Shown: piece after piece, positions 26,154-33,591 of the stretch
Layout of the letters: the number at the start of each line of letters is the position of its first letter
Position numbering within the stretch: the stretch's first letter is position 1
IMG/VR virus record: IMGVR_UViG_3300020109_000011
Span: 22,484 to 86,483 of that record
DNA: 64,000 bases
Source of the DNA: a virus
Reading direction: 5' to 3' (one strand)
Program-made: the position numbers and the translations under genes
The notes under the pieces: generated by a model
Database searches by the model: none
The model's input: only the letters and a program-made list of their open reading frames with translations
Told to the model about the DNA's origin: nothing

Positions 26154-26319
26154 GCTCCTCGGGCTGGGCACTACGCGGGGCTGGGATGACGGTCTGATCG
26201 GCGGCGAGGGACCGGGCATCGTCCGGAGTCCGGGGCACCTGACGCACGGCTGACCTGGACAGAAGCCCGAAGACGGCCATGAACAGCAGGCCCTGGACGG
26301 ACTCCCAGAGGCTGATCAC
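26131..26319 (-). CDS. Small membrane protein, possibly leaderless
   Basis: 62 residues from a GTG at 26319. VISLWESVQGLLFMAVFGLL gives one hydrophobic helix, followed by a polar tail with AADQTVIPAP. A TACAAT hexamer (26326-26331) ends six bases before the GTG, the same spacing as the leaderless family, but without a TTGACA box at the usual place. Confidence 0.5.
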   Translation of the reverse strand: MISLWESVQGLLFMAVFGLLSRSAVRQVPRTPDDARSLAADQTVIPAPRSAQPEEHGTAPVG

Positions 26320-26386
26320 CCTCGGATTGTAGGCGCTGACAGGCTGTAGTACCCCTACCTCTGGGCGCGTCAAACCCCACAACGCA

Positions 26387-26423
26387 CCGAGCCCCCGACC
26401 CTGGGCGGGGGTCGGGGGCTCGG
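26387..26423 (-). terminator. Strong rho-independent-type hairpin
   Basis: 14-bp perfect stem (26387-26400 with 26410-26423), about 34 bp past the stop at 26457 on the minus strand. Confidence 0.82.
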
Positions 26424-26456
26424 CGGAAGGGCAGGGGGGACGCTGCCGGGGTCAGC

Positions 26457-26717
26457 CTATCGGGTGGTCGTGATCTGGAAGGCCTTGCGGTGCTTCTGGT
26501 AGCCCTCCATGCGGGCCTTGCGGGCGGCGGCCTTGGTCCGGAAGGTCCGCACCGGCTCGTTCACGCGCGGGTGGCCGACGTGGTAGCGGACCTTGCTGCG
26601 GCGCCAGGCGGCCATCGCGCCGAGGACTCCCAGCGCGGGCAGGCCGTAGGTGAGGGCGATGACCCCGAGGCCCTGGAGGACGATCAGGATGTTGTCGAGG
26701 GTGATGGTCTGCGTCAT
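26457..26717 (-). CDS. Leaderless membrane protein, MTQT class
   Basis: 86 residues beginning MTQTITLDNILIVLQGLGVI. One hydrophobic segment (VIALTYGLPALGVLGAMAAW) is followed by a very basic tail (RTKAAARKARMEGYQKHRKA) that would face the cytoplasm. CATACT ends six bases before the ATG. Monocistronic between hairpins. Function unknown. Confidence 0.68.
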   Translation of the reverse strand: MTQTITLDNILIVLQGLGVIALTYGLPALGVLGAMAAWRRSKVRYHVGHPRVNEPVRTFRTKAAARKARMEGYQKHRKAFQITTTR

Positions 26718-26723
26718 GGGAGA

Positions 26724-26752
26724 AGTATGCAGGGCAGTGTCAACATTGTCAA
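26724..26752 (-). promoter_or_regulatory. Leaderless early promoter with tandem TTGACA boxes
   Basis: TTGACA at 26747-26752 and 26738-26743 (minus strand), 17-bp spacer, CATACT at 26724-26729, six bases to the ATG at 26717. Confidence 0.8.
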
Positions 26753-26792
26753 CACGCGACACGCAGGCAACTTCTGACCCAGTGCGGGGCGC

Positions 26793-26819
26793 CGGAGAGC
26801 CACGGGGGGGAGCTCTCCG
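26793..26819 (-). terminator. Hairpin ending the 28-27 kb leftward operon
   Basis: CGGAGAGC (26793-26800) pairs with GCTCTCCG (26812-26819), just past the stop at 26834. Confidence 0.65.
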
Positions 26820-26833
26820 ACGCGCGGGCGAGG

Positions 26834-27040
26834 CTACTCGTCCCGGGGCGGGCCCAGAGCGTGCTGGGCCGTGCAGAGCACCACGACCGCACCGAGGCTG
26901 CCGAGCACGAGCATCGCCCACCAGTAGGGCACCCCGAGCACCGGCACCAGCAGCACGAAGCCCGTGAGCATGGCGGGAAGGCCGTGCTCACGGGCGTCGC
27001 GGGTCCAGAGGGCTACCTGCTCCTCGTCCACGGTTGACAC
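26834..27040 (-). CDS. Small two-span membrane protein
   Basis: 68 residues. The GTG at 27040 is part of a GGTTGACAC repeat (27032-27040), which encodes Val-Ser-Thr here, and it lies one base after the previous stop (TAGCGTG). A soluble N-terminus is followed by AMLTGFVLLVPVLGVPYWW and AMLVLGSLGAVVVLC. Function unknown. Confidence 0.55.
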   Translation of the reverse strand: MSTVDEEQVALWTRDAREHGLPAMLTGFVLLVPVLGVPYWWAMLVLGSLGAVVVLCTAQHALGPPRDE

Positions 27041-27041
27041 G

Positions 27042-27338
27042 CTACGGCGCGGGCCGCATCCGGTCGGGCCGCGCGAAGATGCCGGGCAGGAGCTCGAAGC
27101 CCGGCCCGATCAGGGCCTCCAGCTGGGTCCGATGCTGCTCGGCCCAGTGCGCGGCCAGGGCCACCCCGGCGACGTGCGGGCCGTCGATGGTGTCGCTCAG
27201 GTGCACCGTGGCGGGCATCGTGCCCGTCCAGCCGACCGGCAGGGGCTCCCCGGGCAGGTAGACCGCCCAGGGGGTCCCCGACCAGTCCAACGTCCAGTCG
27301 CACAGGACGCACTCGGTGGGCACCCACTCGCGGGCCAT
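27042..27338 (-). CDS. Hypothetical protein
   Basis: 98 residues, ATG overlapping the previous stop (TGATG). ECVLCDWTLDWSGTPWAV suggests a partial zinc site; the rest alternates short helices and strands (GPHVAGVALAAHWAEQH). Part of a five-gene coupled run from 28031 to 26834. No family recognised. Confidence 0.6.
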   Translation of the reverse strand: MAREWVPTECVLCDWTLDWSGTPWAVYLPGEPLPVGWTGTMPATVHLSDTIDGPHVAGVALAAHWAEQHRTQLEALIGPGFELLPGIFARPDRMRPAP

Positions 27339-27634
27339 CAGTCCGCGAAGGGGTCGTCCAGGCCCGAGGCCTCGCGGTCGGACCCAGCGTTGCGCCAGGG
27401 CCACCACTTCGCCCGGGAGTACCGGGGCGGGTCCGCGATGGAGTAGCCGTTCTGCGAGGACTCCTCCAACTCGGTGGCGTGCTCGATACACAGGCACGTC
27501 TCCCAGCCGGTGTCGCCCCGGGCCAGCAGGAAGCCCACCCGCTCGCAGTCCAGCCAGCAGATGTCGTAGGGCTCGGGGTCCCAGCCCAGCTTCTCCAGGA
27601 AGGCCGGGAGCGTCGGCGTGACGACGGTGACCAT
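27338..27634 (-). CDS. Hypothetical protein
   Basis: 98 residues, start in a TGATG overlap. PTLPAFLEKLGWDPEPYDIC and GWETCLCIEHATELEESS, with several Cys and Trp. Coupled to its neighbours; function unknown. Confidence 0.58.
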   Translation of the reverse strand: MVTVVTPTLPAFLEKLGWDPEPYDICWLDCERVGFLLARGDTGWETCLCIEHATELEESSQNGYSIADPPRYSRAKWWPWRNAGSDREASGLDDPFAD

Positions 27635-27834
27635 CAGAGCACCGCCAGGGGGCCGCGCGAGTCCCACATGGCCTCCCAGCGGCCGAACGCGGGGCCGTCG
27701 GGCTGGCGGGCCCAGCCCGCCTCCGTGCGGACGTGCTGGGCGCCGAGGCGGTCGGTCACCCTGGTGCCCACCGGGGGCTCCTCGGGCGCTGGAGTCGGCT
27801 CGACGTGGACGGTGCAGTCGGGGCGGCAGGCCAT
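27634..27834 (-). CDS. Hypothetical small protein
   Basis: 66 residues, ATG in a TGATG overlap. Beta-like sequence (CTVHVEPTPAPEEPP, then GTRVTDRLGAQHVRTEAGW). No motif recognised. Confidence 0.5.
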   Translation of the reverse strand: MACRPDCTVHVEPTPAPEEPPVGTRVTDRLGAQHVRTEAGWARQPDGPAFGRWEAMWDSRGPLAVL

Positions 27835-28031
27835 CACGCGCTCACCAGCGTGGCGATCAGGCCGTCCACCAGGTCACGGCCGTGCTGGCGGCAGAGCCGG
27901 TCGGCCTTGGCCGGGACCGGATCGTCCAGGTCGTAGTAGAGCGTCGTGCGGATCCCGCGCGTCCGGGTCCGGGCGCTGGCCACGGCCATAACGGCCTCGG
28001 CCGTGCAGACCTCGTTGGAGCAGGTGGTCAT
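27834..28031 (-). CDS. Small Cys-containing protein
   Basis: 65 residues, ATG after GAGGAGG. CSNEVC near the N-terminus and CRQHGRDL near the C-terminus form a likely Cys3His zinc site around a TTLYYDLDDPVPAKAD strand. The same arrangement is seen in other short actinophage proteins. Confidence 0.58.
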   Translation of the reverse strand: MTTCSNEVCTAEAVMAVASARTRTRGIRTTLYYDLDDPVPAKADRLCRQHGRDLVDGLIATLVSA

Positions 28032-28060
28032 GGGGGCCTCCTCAGGCAGCGGTTGACACA

Positions 28061-28342
28061 TCAGACGGGGAGGTCGGTGGGGATCTCGGTGGGCTCGATG
28101 CCGAGGACGCGGGTCACGCGCACCTGCACCGAACCCGTGCCACCCTCGGCCTTGCGCTTCTTCTCGTCGCGGCGGAACTCGGCGGCCACCGACCGGGCAC
28201 GCGCCCGGCCGATGAACGCCTCGACCTTGGTCCCCTCGGGGTCGTGCACGGGGCCCTCGCCCCAGGCGTGCACGACCCCGTTGTCGGCGATGGTCACCAC
28301 CACGTACAGGCCGTTGAGCTCGGCCTTCTCGCTGCCGGGCAT
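28061..28342 (-). CDS. Hypothetical protein
   Basis: 93 residues, TGATG-coupled to the 306-residue gene upstream. Compact alpha/beta sequence (LYVVVTIADNGVVHAWGEGP, AFIGRARARSVAAEFR, VQVRVTRVLGIE). A GGTTGACAC copy lies just downstream at 28051. Function unknown. Confidence 0.6.
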   Translation of the reverse strand: MPGSEKAELNGLYVVVTIADNGVVHAWGEGPVHDPEGTKVEAFIGRARARSVAAEFRRDEKKRKAEGGTGSVQVRVTRVLGIEPTEIPTDLPV

Positions 28343-29262
28343 CAGGCCAGCCCGTTCCGGCGCCGCTCGGCCGTCTGCTTGTCCAGGTAGGCCTGCCGGT
28401 TGCGGGCCTCGCTGCCGTGCTTGCCGTCGCGGCGCTCCTGCTCGTAGCGCGCCTGGTCGGACGCGGCGCGCTCCTGGTTGTGCCGGTTCTTCCGGCCCTT
28501 GCGGGCCTTCCGGCGCTCGCGGCGGCTGCCCGGCCGGTTCATCGGCGCCGGGGAGACCACCAGGGCCCGCTGGGCGGCCTCGAACTCCTCCTCCATCTCC
28601 CGGCGGCGCAGGTCGGCCTCCTCGGCGTCCAGGTACTCGTCGCGCTCGTCGTCGGTCAGGGCGCTCCACCAGGCCTCGAACTCCTCGTCCGTGGCCCACG
28701 GGTCGGCGGCCTCGGGACGGGTGGTGGGCGAGACCGGGTCCGGGTGGCTGACCCCGCTGCCGCTGCCCCAGGCGTTGGCGTCCCAGTCGAACTCCGACGC
28801 CCGGCGGCTGCCCCCGGTGCCGAAGCCGATGGCCTGCTGGCCGGGACCCGGCTGGCGGCTGCCGCCGAGCACGCCGCCGCTGGCGTAGGTCTTCTTGACC
28901 GGCTCGGGGCGCGGGGTCTTCGAGTAGGGCGCGTAGGGCTGCATCTTGGCCAGCGAGCCCCACAGGGCGTAGTAGGCGTCCCGGCGGCTGCCGTGCTTGG
29001 GGACGGCGGACCGGCGGATGGCCTCGTCCTTGAAGTGGCTGGTGATCGTGGCGGCCATGATCAGCTTGGTCATCTGCTCGGCGAACTCGGCCTTGGAGAC
29101 CTTCGCCCGGAACAGGTAGTCCGCGCCCGGCTTCTCGTAGACGGCGACGCCGGGGAAGTTGCGCTCCAGGTCTTCGCGCAGGCGTGCCCGCAGGTGCAGG
29201 ACGTTGGAGTCCTTGCGGTCCACGACGAAGGAGATGAAGCCGTGCTCGGTGATGATCCACAT
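28342..29262 (-). CDS. Conserved phage protein with N-terminal MWIIT domain
   Basis: 306 residues. The first 100 residues (MWIITEHGFISFVVDRKDSN, LRARLREDLERNF, FKDEAI, YYALWGSLAKMQ) match a short domain that recurs across actinophage genomes, where it is of unknown function. Residues about 120-200 are Gly/Ser/Pro-rich; the C-terminus is a strongly basic helix (RRERRKARKGRKNRHNQERA). The promoter gives a leader of about 40 nt, but no obvious ribosome-binding site precedes the ATG. Confidence 0.65.
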   Translation of the reverse strand: MWIITEHGFISFVVDRKDSNVLHLRARLREDLERNFPGVAVYEKPGADYLFRAKVSKAEFAEQMTKLIMAATITSHFKDEAIRRSAVPKHGSRRDAYYALWGSLAKMQPYAPYSKTPRPEPVKKTYASGGVLGGSRQPGPGQQAIGFGTGGSRRASEFDWDANAWGSGSGVSHPDPVSPTTRPEAADPWATDEEFEAWWSALTDDERDEYLDAEEADLRRREMEEEFEAAQRALVVSPAPMNRPGSRRERRKARKGRKNRHNQERAASDQARYEQERRDGKHGSEARNRQAYLDKQTAERRRNGLA

Positions 29263-29310
29263 GGTGGCGGGGGTGTCCGATCTGTCGGGGTGCGGTGGTC
29301 GCGTGAATGA

Positions 29311-29339
29311 AGAATAGCTGGCTTTGTCAACAACGTCAA
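29311..29339 (-). promoter_or_regulatory. Early promoter with tandem boxes and a leader
   Basis: TTGACG (29334-29339) as -35, TTGACA (29325-29330) in the 17-bp spacer, TATTCT (29311-29316) as -10 on the minus strand. The start codon is about 45 bases further, so this member of the family is not leaderless. Confidence 0.7.
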
Positions 29340-29370
29340 CACGGGGACCCCCGGAGGGGCCCCCGTGTTG
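29337..29370 (-). terminator. Hairpin overlapping the next promoter box
   Basis: CAACACGGGG (29337-29346) pairs with CCCCGTGTTG (29361-29370), with an inner CCCCC/GGGG pairing. It ends the operon at 29374 and shares three bases with the TTGACG -35 of the following gene. Confidence 0.7.
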
Positions 29371-29373
29371 CGG

Positions 29374-30006
29374 TCAGCGGGTGGAGCGGTTGCCGGTGCC
29401 CAGGAGGTTGACCAGGTTCTCCTCGGTCTCCTCGGCCAACCCCTGCCAGACGGTGAGCTCGTCCCGGAGCCGAGCGACCTCCTGCCGGGCCAGGTACAGC
29501 GCGCGCCGCGCCTCGTCCTCGGGCAGCGTGGCCTCGTCGTGGGTCAGCTGGTGCCGGGGCAGGTTGCCCGGGCTGAACGCCCCCGCGCAGATCGGGCAGT
29601 TGACACGGACGTGGGCCCGTACCCGGTGCACCGACATCGCCTGGAGCGTCCGGAACGGCTTGCCGCACTCCGTGCAGTCCACCGTCGGCTCGGGCTCGGC
29701 TGCCAGCGGCCGGGGCGGCATCACGGGCCAGGGCAGCCACTCGACCGGCCGGGGCGCCTCAGGCGCCTCCTGGGAGGCTGCGGCGGCCTCCTGCTCGCGC
29801 TGCCAGCGGCGGAACTCCATGCCGAGGTTCGCGGCGCGGAACGCGGCGCCGACCTTCGGGGACACCGAGCAGGTGGTCTGACCGTCGGGGGCCCGCATGA
29901 TCGCGTGGCCCTTGCGGGAGACCTTGCCCGTCCAGCCTGCCGCCTCCATCTCGCGGATCAGCTTGGTCGGGATCTCCTCGAAGGTGTTGGACAGCTTCAG
30001 CGCCAT
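29374..30006 (-). CDS. HicA-like domain fused to two C2H2 zinc fingers
   Basis: 210 residues, TGATG-coupled to the MTQT gene upstream. Residues 10-50 (KLIREMEAAGWTGKVSRKGH, then DGQTTCSVS) resemble the HicA double-stranded-RNA-binding fold, with His34 at the catalytic-type position. Two classical C2H2 fingers follow: C111-x2-C114-x12-H127-x4-H132 and C137-x2-C140-x11-H152-x3-H156. A C-terminal coiled coil ends the protein. No HicB-like antitoxin is adjacent. Nucleic-acid binding is likely; RNase activity is inference. Confidence 0.6.
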   Translation of the reverse strand: MALKLSNTFEEIPTKLIREMEAAGWTGKVSRKGHAIMRAPDGQTTCSVSPKVGAAFRAANLGMEFRRWQREQEAAAASQEAPEAPRPVEWLPWPVMPPRPLAAEPEPTVDCTECGKPFRTLQAMSVHRVRAHVRVNCPICAGAFSPGNLPRHQLTHDEATLPEDEARRALYLARQEVARLRDELTVWQGLAEETEENLVNLLGTGNRSTR

Positions 30007-30329
30007 CAGGCTGCCACCGCCGCGACCTCGCGCCGGATCTGCTCGGCGGCCTGGTCCTTGACCTCGGCCTCGACCCGGTCCAGCCAGCCGTAGCCGCCCT
30101 CGAACTCGTGGGCCTCGGCGGCGTTGCGGGCCTTCTGGGCCTGGGCGGCCAGGTCGGCGGCTGCGGCCTCGGTGATGCCCTGGGCCCGCACGACCTTGGC
30201 GGCTGTGCTCCAGGCGAAGTAGCGGGTGGTGGCGGCGCGGTCGCTGCCATCGTTGCCGTAGTCGGCCCAGCGGGCCGACTCCATGAACCGGGTGGCTACC
30301 TGCTCTGCGGTGGTGCTGGTCTGCGTCAT
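30006..30329 (-). CDS. Leaderless helical protein, MTQT class
   Basis: 107 residues beginning MTQTSTTAEQVATRFMESAR, helical and Ala-rich throughout, with a WSTAAKVVRAQGITEAAAAD stretch. The -10 is GATACT, six bases from the ATG. Function unknown; co-transcribed with the HicA-like/C2H2 gene. Confidence 0.65.
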   Translation of the reverse strand: MTQTSTTAEQVATRFMESARWADYGNDGSDRAATTRYFAWSTAAKVVRAQGITEAAAADLAAQAQKARNAAEAHEFEGGYGWLDRVEAEVKDQAAEQIRREVAAVAA

Positions 30330-30335
30330 GGGACC

Positions 30336-30364
30336 AGTATCGCAGACCTTGTCAACACTGTCAA
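30336..30364 (-). promoter_or_regulatory. Leaderless early promoter with tandem TTGACA boxes
   Basis: TTGACA at 30359-30364 and 30350-30355 (minus strand), 17 bp, GATACT at 30336-30341, six bases to the ATG at 30329. The TGA of the upstream gene (30361-30363) is inside the -35 box. Confidence 0.8.
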
Positions 30365-30867
30365 CTAATGGCTGGCTCGGGTTCCTCGTCCGGATCGCGC
30401 GGTGAGCCGTTGACCTGCGGCATTGCCTGGGTGTCGGTGCGCGGTGCGCGCCACGGGATGCGCAGCGGCGGGGGTGTCGGGATGTCCCCCGGACGCACGC
30501 CGCGCTGGATCAGGGTCTGGACGACATCGTGGTCCCAGCCCATGTGCTCGCGGATCACGCGCTGGAGGGCGTCCCGGTCGTCCAGGGTCTCGTCCAGCTG
30601 GCGCCGCAGGCTCTCGATCTCCTGGTCGGCGAAGGCCCGGCCCTCGGTGGCCTGGGCGATCATCTGCTCGCGGCGCTTCCGCCGCTCCTCGACCTCGCGG
30701 TTGACACGCCGCTCGCCGAGGGACTGGAACCACCGCGCCACCTTGCCGAAGGGGCCCTTCAGGTTCGTGGCCGCGTTCGTGCCCACGGTCAGGATCACGA
30801 CGACGACCAGGAACCACTGGACGACGACGTTGTCCTTGACCAGGTCTAGCAGCGCGGTGGGGTCCAT
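30361..30867 (-). CDS. Membrane-anchored coiled-coil protein
   Basis: 168 residues. One N-terminal transmembrane helix (VVVQWFLVVVVILTVGTNAA), then a basic linker and a coiled coil (ADQEIESLRRQLDETLDDRD), then a Pro-rich tail. The layout resembles phage lysis accessory (spanin- or holin-associated) or membrane-tether proteins, but no specific motif is present. It follows two other membrane-protein genes. Confidence 0.55.
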   Translation of the reverse strand: MDPTALLDLVKDNVVVQWFLVVVVILTVGTNAATNLKGPFGKVARWFQSLGERRVNREVEERRKRREQMIAQATEGRAFADQEIESLRRQLDETLDDRDALQRVIREHMGWDHDVVQTLIQRGVRPGDIPTPPPLRIPWRAPRTDTQAMPQVNGSPRDPDEEPEPAIS

Positions 30868-30870
30868 GCG

Positions 30871-31551
30871 TCAACGGAGGGCAGCGACCCGTGCCAGGGC
30901 CTTGAAGTCCTCGTCCTCCTCTCGCTTCAGGCGCTCGGAACGGCGGGCCAGCACCTGCGTGCCGAATCCGAAGATGAAGTGCAGCGCCGCGCCGCCCAGG
31001 AAGCCGTTACCGGTCCGGTAGCCGTAGCCGAGGCCGTGACTGGCCAGGTAGCCCCCGGCGACCATCGCGGCCACCCCGAGCACGAGCGCGAGGATGTCGG
31101 GCACGAAGCGGGAGTCGCTGGCCAGCAGGACGGCGGCGAACAGCAGCAGGGAGCACCCCGCACCGGCCAGCCACCAGCTGTCCAACGGCGCATCCCGCAG
31201 GAAGGTGATGCCCAGGATCAGATAGCTCGCGCCGACGAACAGGTGGCCCATGCTCAGGGCCCGCATCCAGCCCATCGCCAGCCCGACGAAGCCGACCCCG
31301 GCCGGGATCAGGAAGGCCAGGCCGAGCACCCGCAGCGGCACGTCGGCCTCGATGCCCGACAGCACGGGGTTGAGCTCGGGCCCGTCGTTCACCACGTCCG
31401 GCAGGTTGAAGTAGTCCATGCCGCGCTGGGCGGCGGTCCACAGCACGACGATCTGGGCCATCAGCAGCACCACGTTGGCCGCGCCGGGCTTCCAGTTGCC
31501 TCGGAGGCGGACGGCGGCCAGGCGGCGCAGGGCGTGCACGGGGGAGGTCAT
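30871..31551 (-). CDS. Multi-span membrane protein
   Basis: 226 residues with about six hydrophobic segments (VVLLMAQIVVLWTAA, LRVLGLAFLIPAGVGFVGLA, HLFVGASYLILGITFL and further) and a basic, acidic-patched C-terminus. ATG overlaps the upstream stop. Middle gene of a three-gene membrane cluster; function not recognised. Confidence 0.6.
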   Translation of the reverse strand: MTSPVHALRRLAAVRLRGNWKPGAANVVLLMAQIVVLWTAAQRGMDYFNLPDVVNDGPELNPVLSGIEADVPLRVLGLAFLIPAGVGFVGLAMGWMRALSMGHLFVGASYLILGITFLRDAPLDSWWLAGAGCSLLLFAAVLLASDSRFVPDILALVLGVAAMVAGGYLASHGLGYGYRTGNGFLGGAALHFIFGFGTQVLARRSERLKREEDEDFKALARVAALR

Positions 31552-32000
31552 GGCTCCTCGATGGGGGTCAGCTTGCGGCCGAGGGTGTCCCGGGGGTCGG
31601 ACAGCGGCGTGACCTTGTCCCGGGCGCGCAGGCGGGCCATCAGCCAGGGGCCGACCAGGCTCCAGGCACCGGCCAGGGCCAGCACCACGTTGCCCGCCTG
31701 GTCCGCGATGGCGTCCAGGTCATAGTCCTCGGGGAGCGTGACTCCGACCAGCTTCAGCAGGCCGCCGATGGCCAGGATCACCGCGCTGACCACACCAGCC
31801 ACACGCGCCGCACTCAGGACGGGCTCGGGGCGGGGCGCCAGCACCTCGCCCGACAGCGCGGTGTCGCTCAGGTCGTTGGGGACCTCGATGACCAGGCGGC
31901 CGTCCCGGGATAGCTCGTCCGTCTGGGTAGCAGGGGTCTCGGGCTCGGGCGCCGCGTGCTGCGGGATGCCGTCGTTGCCGGAGTGCAGGGGTTCGCTCAT
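31548..32000 (-). CDS. Holin-like membrane protein
   Basis: 150 residues. A soluble Pro/Glu-rich N-terminus, then two helices (VAGVVSAVILAIGGLLKLVG and VVLALAGAWSLVGPWLMARL), separated by an acidic loop and followed by RARDKVTPLSDPR. Two helices plus the KVTPxxDPR tail resemble actinophage holins. The ATG follows a GGTTGACAC copy by one base and no ribosome-binding site is evident. No endolysin gene is nearby, so the lysis role is tentative. Confidence 0.45.
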   Translation of the reverse strand: MSEPLHSGNDGIPQHAAPEPETPATQTDELSRDGRLVIEVPNDLSDTALSGEVLAPRPEPVLSAARVAGVVSAVILAIGGLLKLVGVTLPEDYDLDAIADQAGNVVLALAGAWSLVGPWLMARLRARDKVTPLSDPRDTLGRKLTPIEEP

Positions 32001-32056
32001 CGTGTCAACCGGTCAGGCCCGGGGCGCCGGTTGACCCAGCGCCCCGAGCTCGGACC

Positions 32057-32626
32057 TCAGGCCTCGTCGGCCCCGGAGCGGGCCTCGGCCTGCTCGCGCG
32101 CAGCGGCCAGCTGCTGCTGCTTGCGCTGCTGGGACAGGCCCTGGAGCACCTCGGCGTGGTGGGTGCCCCGGCTGGTGCGCTGGATGCCCCCGTTCTCGAC
32201 CGTGCTGGGGTCCACCGAGGCGGTGGGCACCTGGGAGGCGTCCCCGCCAGCGGCCTGCTGGGCGTCGTTCTCGCGCAGGCGCGCGATGAGCTCGTCCCGC
32301 TCCCCGCCGCCGTTGAGGCCGCGCTGCTTGGCCTCCTGCTGGAGCGCCCGGTAGCGCCAGGCGTTCTCGTCGTCGTAGTTGTCGGTGGGGCCGTCGGTGT
32401 CGTTGCTGGCGACCCCTCCGGTGCCCGGGTCGGCGTTCTCGTCGCCGGTCCCGATGGTGGGGTCCTGGTTGATCGTCACGTCGGCCTGCTGGGTCTGGCC
32501 CTCGCTGGCACGGCTGACGTTGGACTCCACGGACTCCTGCGTCGGCGCAGGGGCCGCGTCGGCCGGGGTGGCGCTCGGGGTCGCGGTGGTGGGGCTGGTC
32601 TGCTGGTCCAGGGACTGGTCGGGCAC
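32057..32626 (-). CDS. Acidic protein with SAP-like motif
   Basis: 189 residues from a GTG after GAGGAGC. Long disordered Thr/Ala/Pro/Asp-rich N-terminus, then LQQEAKQRGLNGGGERDELI, a helix-turn-helix pattern like SAP/Rho N-terminal nucleic-acid-binding motifs, then a Gln-rich coiled coil. The function of the protein is unknown. Confidence 0.6.
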   Translation of the reverse strand: MPDQSLDQQTSPTTATPSATPADAAPAPTQESVESNVSRASEGQTQQADVTINQDPTIGTGDENADPGTGGVASNDTDGPTDNYDDENAWRYRALQQEAKQRGLNGGGERDELIARLRENDAQQAAGGDASQVPTASVDPSTVENGGIQRTSRGTHHAEVLQGLSQQRKQQQLAAAREQAEARSGADEA

Positions 32627-32684
32627 GGGGTGCTCCTCGCTGCGGACGGTGGTGATGGGCGTGCTCACGGTACCGACGAGTCTG

Positions 32685-33071
32685 CTATGCAGAGAGGTAG
32701 GCGATGGCCTTCTGGAACAGCGTCGGGTCGTCGCGGAACAGCCCCAGACCGTTGTTGCAGCTGGTACAGAGCCAGCCTCGGACATCTCCTGAGCGGTGGC
32801 AGTGGTCCAGGACCAGCTTGTCGCCCTTGCCGCAGATGGCACATCCATCGCCGTAGCGGGCCTGGATCTCATCCATCTGCTCAGTGGTCAGCCCGTGCTT
32901 CGCCTTCCTGACCCGCCTGGCCTTGTTCTCCTTCGACTCGCGCGGCTCGCCCGGTCGGCGGCAGACCCAGGTCGTGCTTCCGGTCTTGGTCTTGCGCGGA
33001 CGGATAGGCGTGTCTGGCCCGCACTCGGCGCAGGTGCCTCGGCGGGTCTCGGTGTTCTTCTCGGTCAGCAC
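32685..33071 (-). CDS. Recombination endonuclease VII
   Basis: About 128 residues from a GTG at 33071. An ATG at 33086 is in frame but buried in a terminator stem. GTCAECG near the start and CAICGKGDKLVLDHCHRSGD followed by VRGWLCTSCNNGLG match the zinc-binding His-Asn endonuclease VII family (T4 gp49), which resolves Holliday junctions and branched DNA before packaging. A RuvC-like resolvase is also encoded at 35822-36310. Confidence 0.8.
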   Translation of the reverse strand: MLTEKNTETRRGTCAECGPDTPIRPRKTKTGSTTWVCRRPGEPRESKENKARRVRKAKHGLTTEQMDEIQARYGDGCAICGKGDKLVLDHCHRSGDVRGWLCTSCNNGLGLFRDDPTLFQKAIAYLSA

Positions 33072-33076
33072 ATGAC

Positions 33077-33116
33077 AACGCCCCATCCTCCAACCGTAGC
33101 TGGAGGATGGGGCGTT
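33077..33116 (-). terminator. Very strong hairpin overlapping start of endonuclease VII
   Basis: 16-bp perfect stem (33077-33092 with 33101-33116) with an 8-base loop, directly after the stop at 33133. It contains the in-frame ATG and the GGAGGA that would serve the endonuclease VII gene. Confidence 0.82.
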
Positions 33117-33132
33117 ATCGGGGACGGGCTGG

Positions 33133-33450
33133 TCAGGCCTTGGCGGGCGGCACGGGCACGAAGCGCAGGTAGACCTCCACCTCGTGCTGGCGGCCCTCCA
33201 CCCGCTGGTCGGTGGACACCTGGATCTCCCAGCGCCCGCCCTCCGGCTCGGCGAAGGCCTTGATCTGGCCCCGGCGGATCCGGTGGGCGGTCTGCGAGAA
33301 GACGCCGTAGCGGGCCTTCTCGCCGCCGCCGACCAGATGCCAGGCGCCAGGGTTCTCGCGGACGGTCTGGGCGGTCGTCTCGAAGTCCTCGAACAGCACC
33401 CGGGACCGGGTGCGCCGGGGCTCCTTCACGGTCAGCGTGGGCGCAGTCAT
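33133..33450 (-). CDS. Leaderless hypothetical protein
   Basis: 105 residues beginning MTAPTLTVKEPRRTRSRVLF. Alpha/beta pattern with VRENPGAWHLVGGGEKARYG and a C-terminal strand HEVEVYLRFVPVP. It resembles small phage proteins with an AWxLV..G.......A..I..G pattern (possible DNA-binding), family not assigned. CATACT ends six bases before the ATG. Confidence 0.62.
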   Translation of the reverse strand: MTAPTLTVKEPRRTRSRVLFEDFETTAQTVRENPGAWHLVGGGEKARYGVFSQTAHRIRRGQIKAFAEPEGGRWEIQVSTDQRVEGRQHEVEVYLRFVPVPPAKA

Positions 33451-33456
33451 GCAGCC

Positions 33457-33485
33457 AGTATGGGCATCGTGGTCAACAATGTCAA
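33457..33485 (-). promoter_or_regulatory. Leaderless early promoter with tandem boxes
   Basis: TTGACA (33480-33485) and TTGACC (33471-33476) on the minus strand, 17-bp spacer, CATACT (33457-33462), six bases to the ATG at 33450. Confidence 0.78.
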
Positions 33486-33508
33486 CTCTGTGACACCCCG
33501 GACAGCGC

Positions 33509-33549
33509 GAGGGGCGGGCCCCGGTGTCCACCGGGAACTCCCGCCCCTC
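33509..33549 (-). terminator. Hairpin downstream of helicase operon
   Basis: GAGGGGCGGG (33509-33518) pairs with CCCGCCCCTC (33540-33549), with an inner CCGG pairing, about 43 bp past the helicase stop at 33592. Confidence 0.75.
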
Positions 33550-33591
33550 ACTTCCACCCGCGTCCGCAGACCGGAGGCCTCACCGCCGAAA

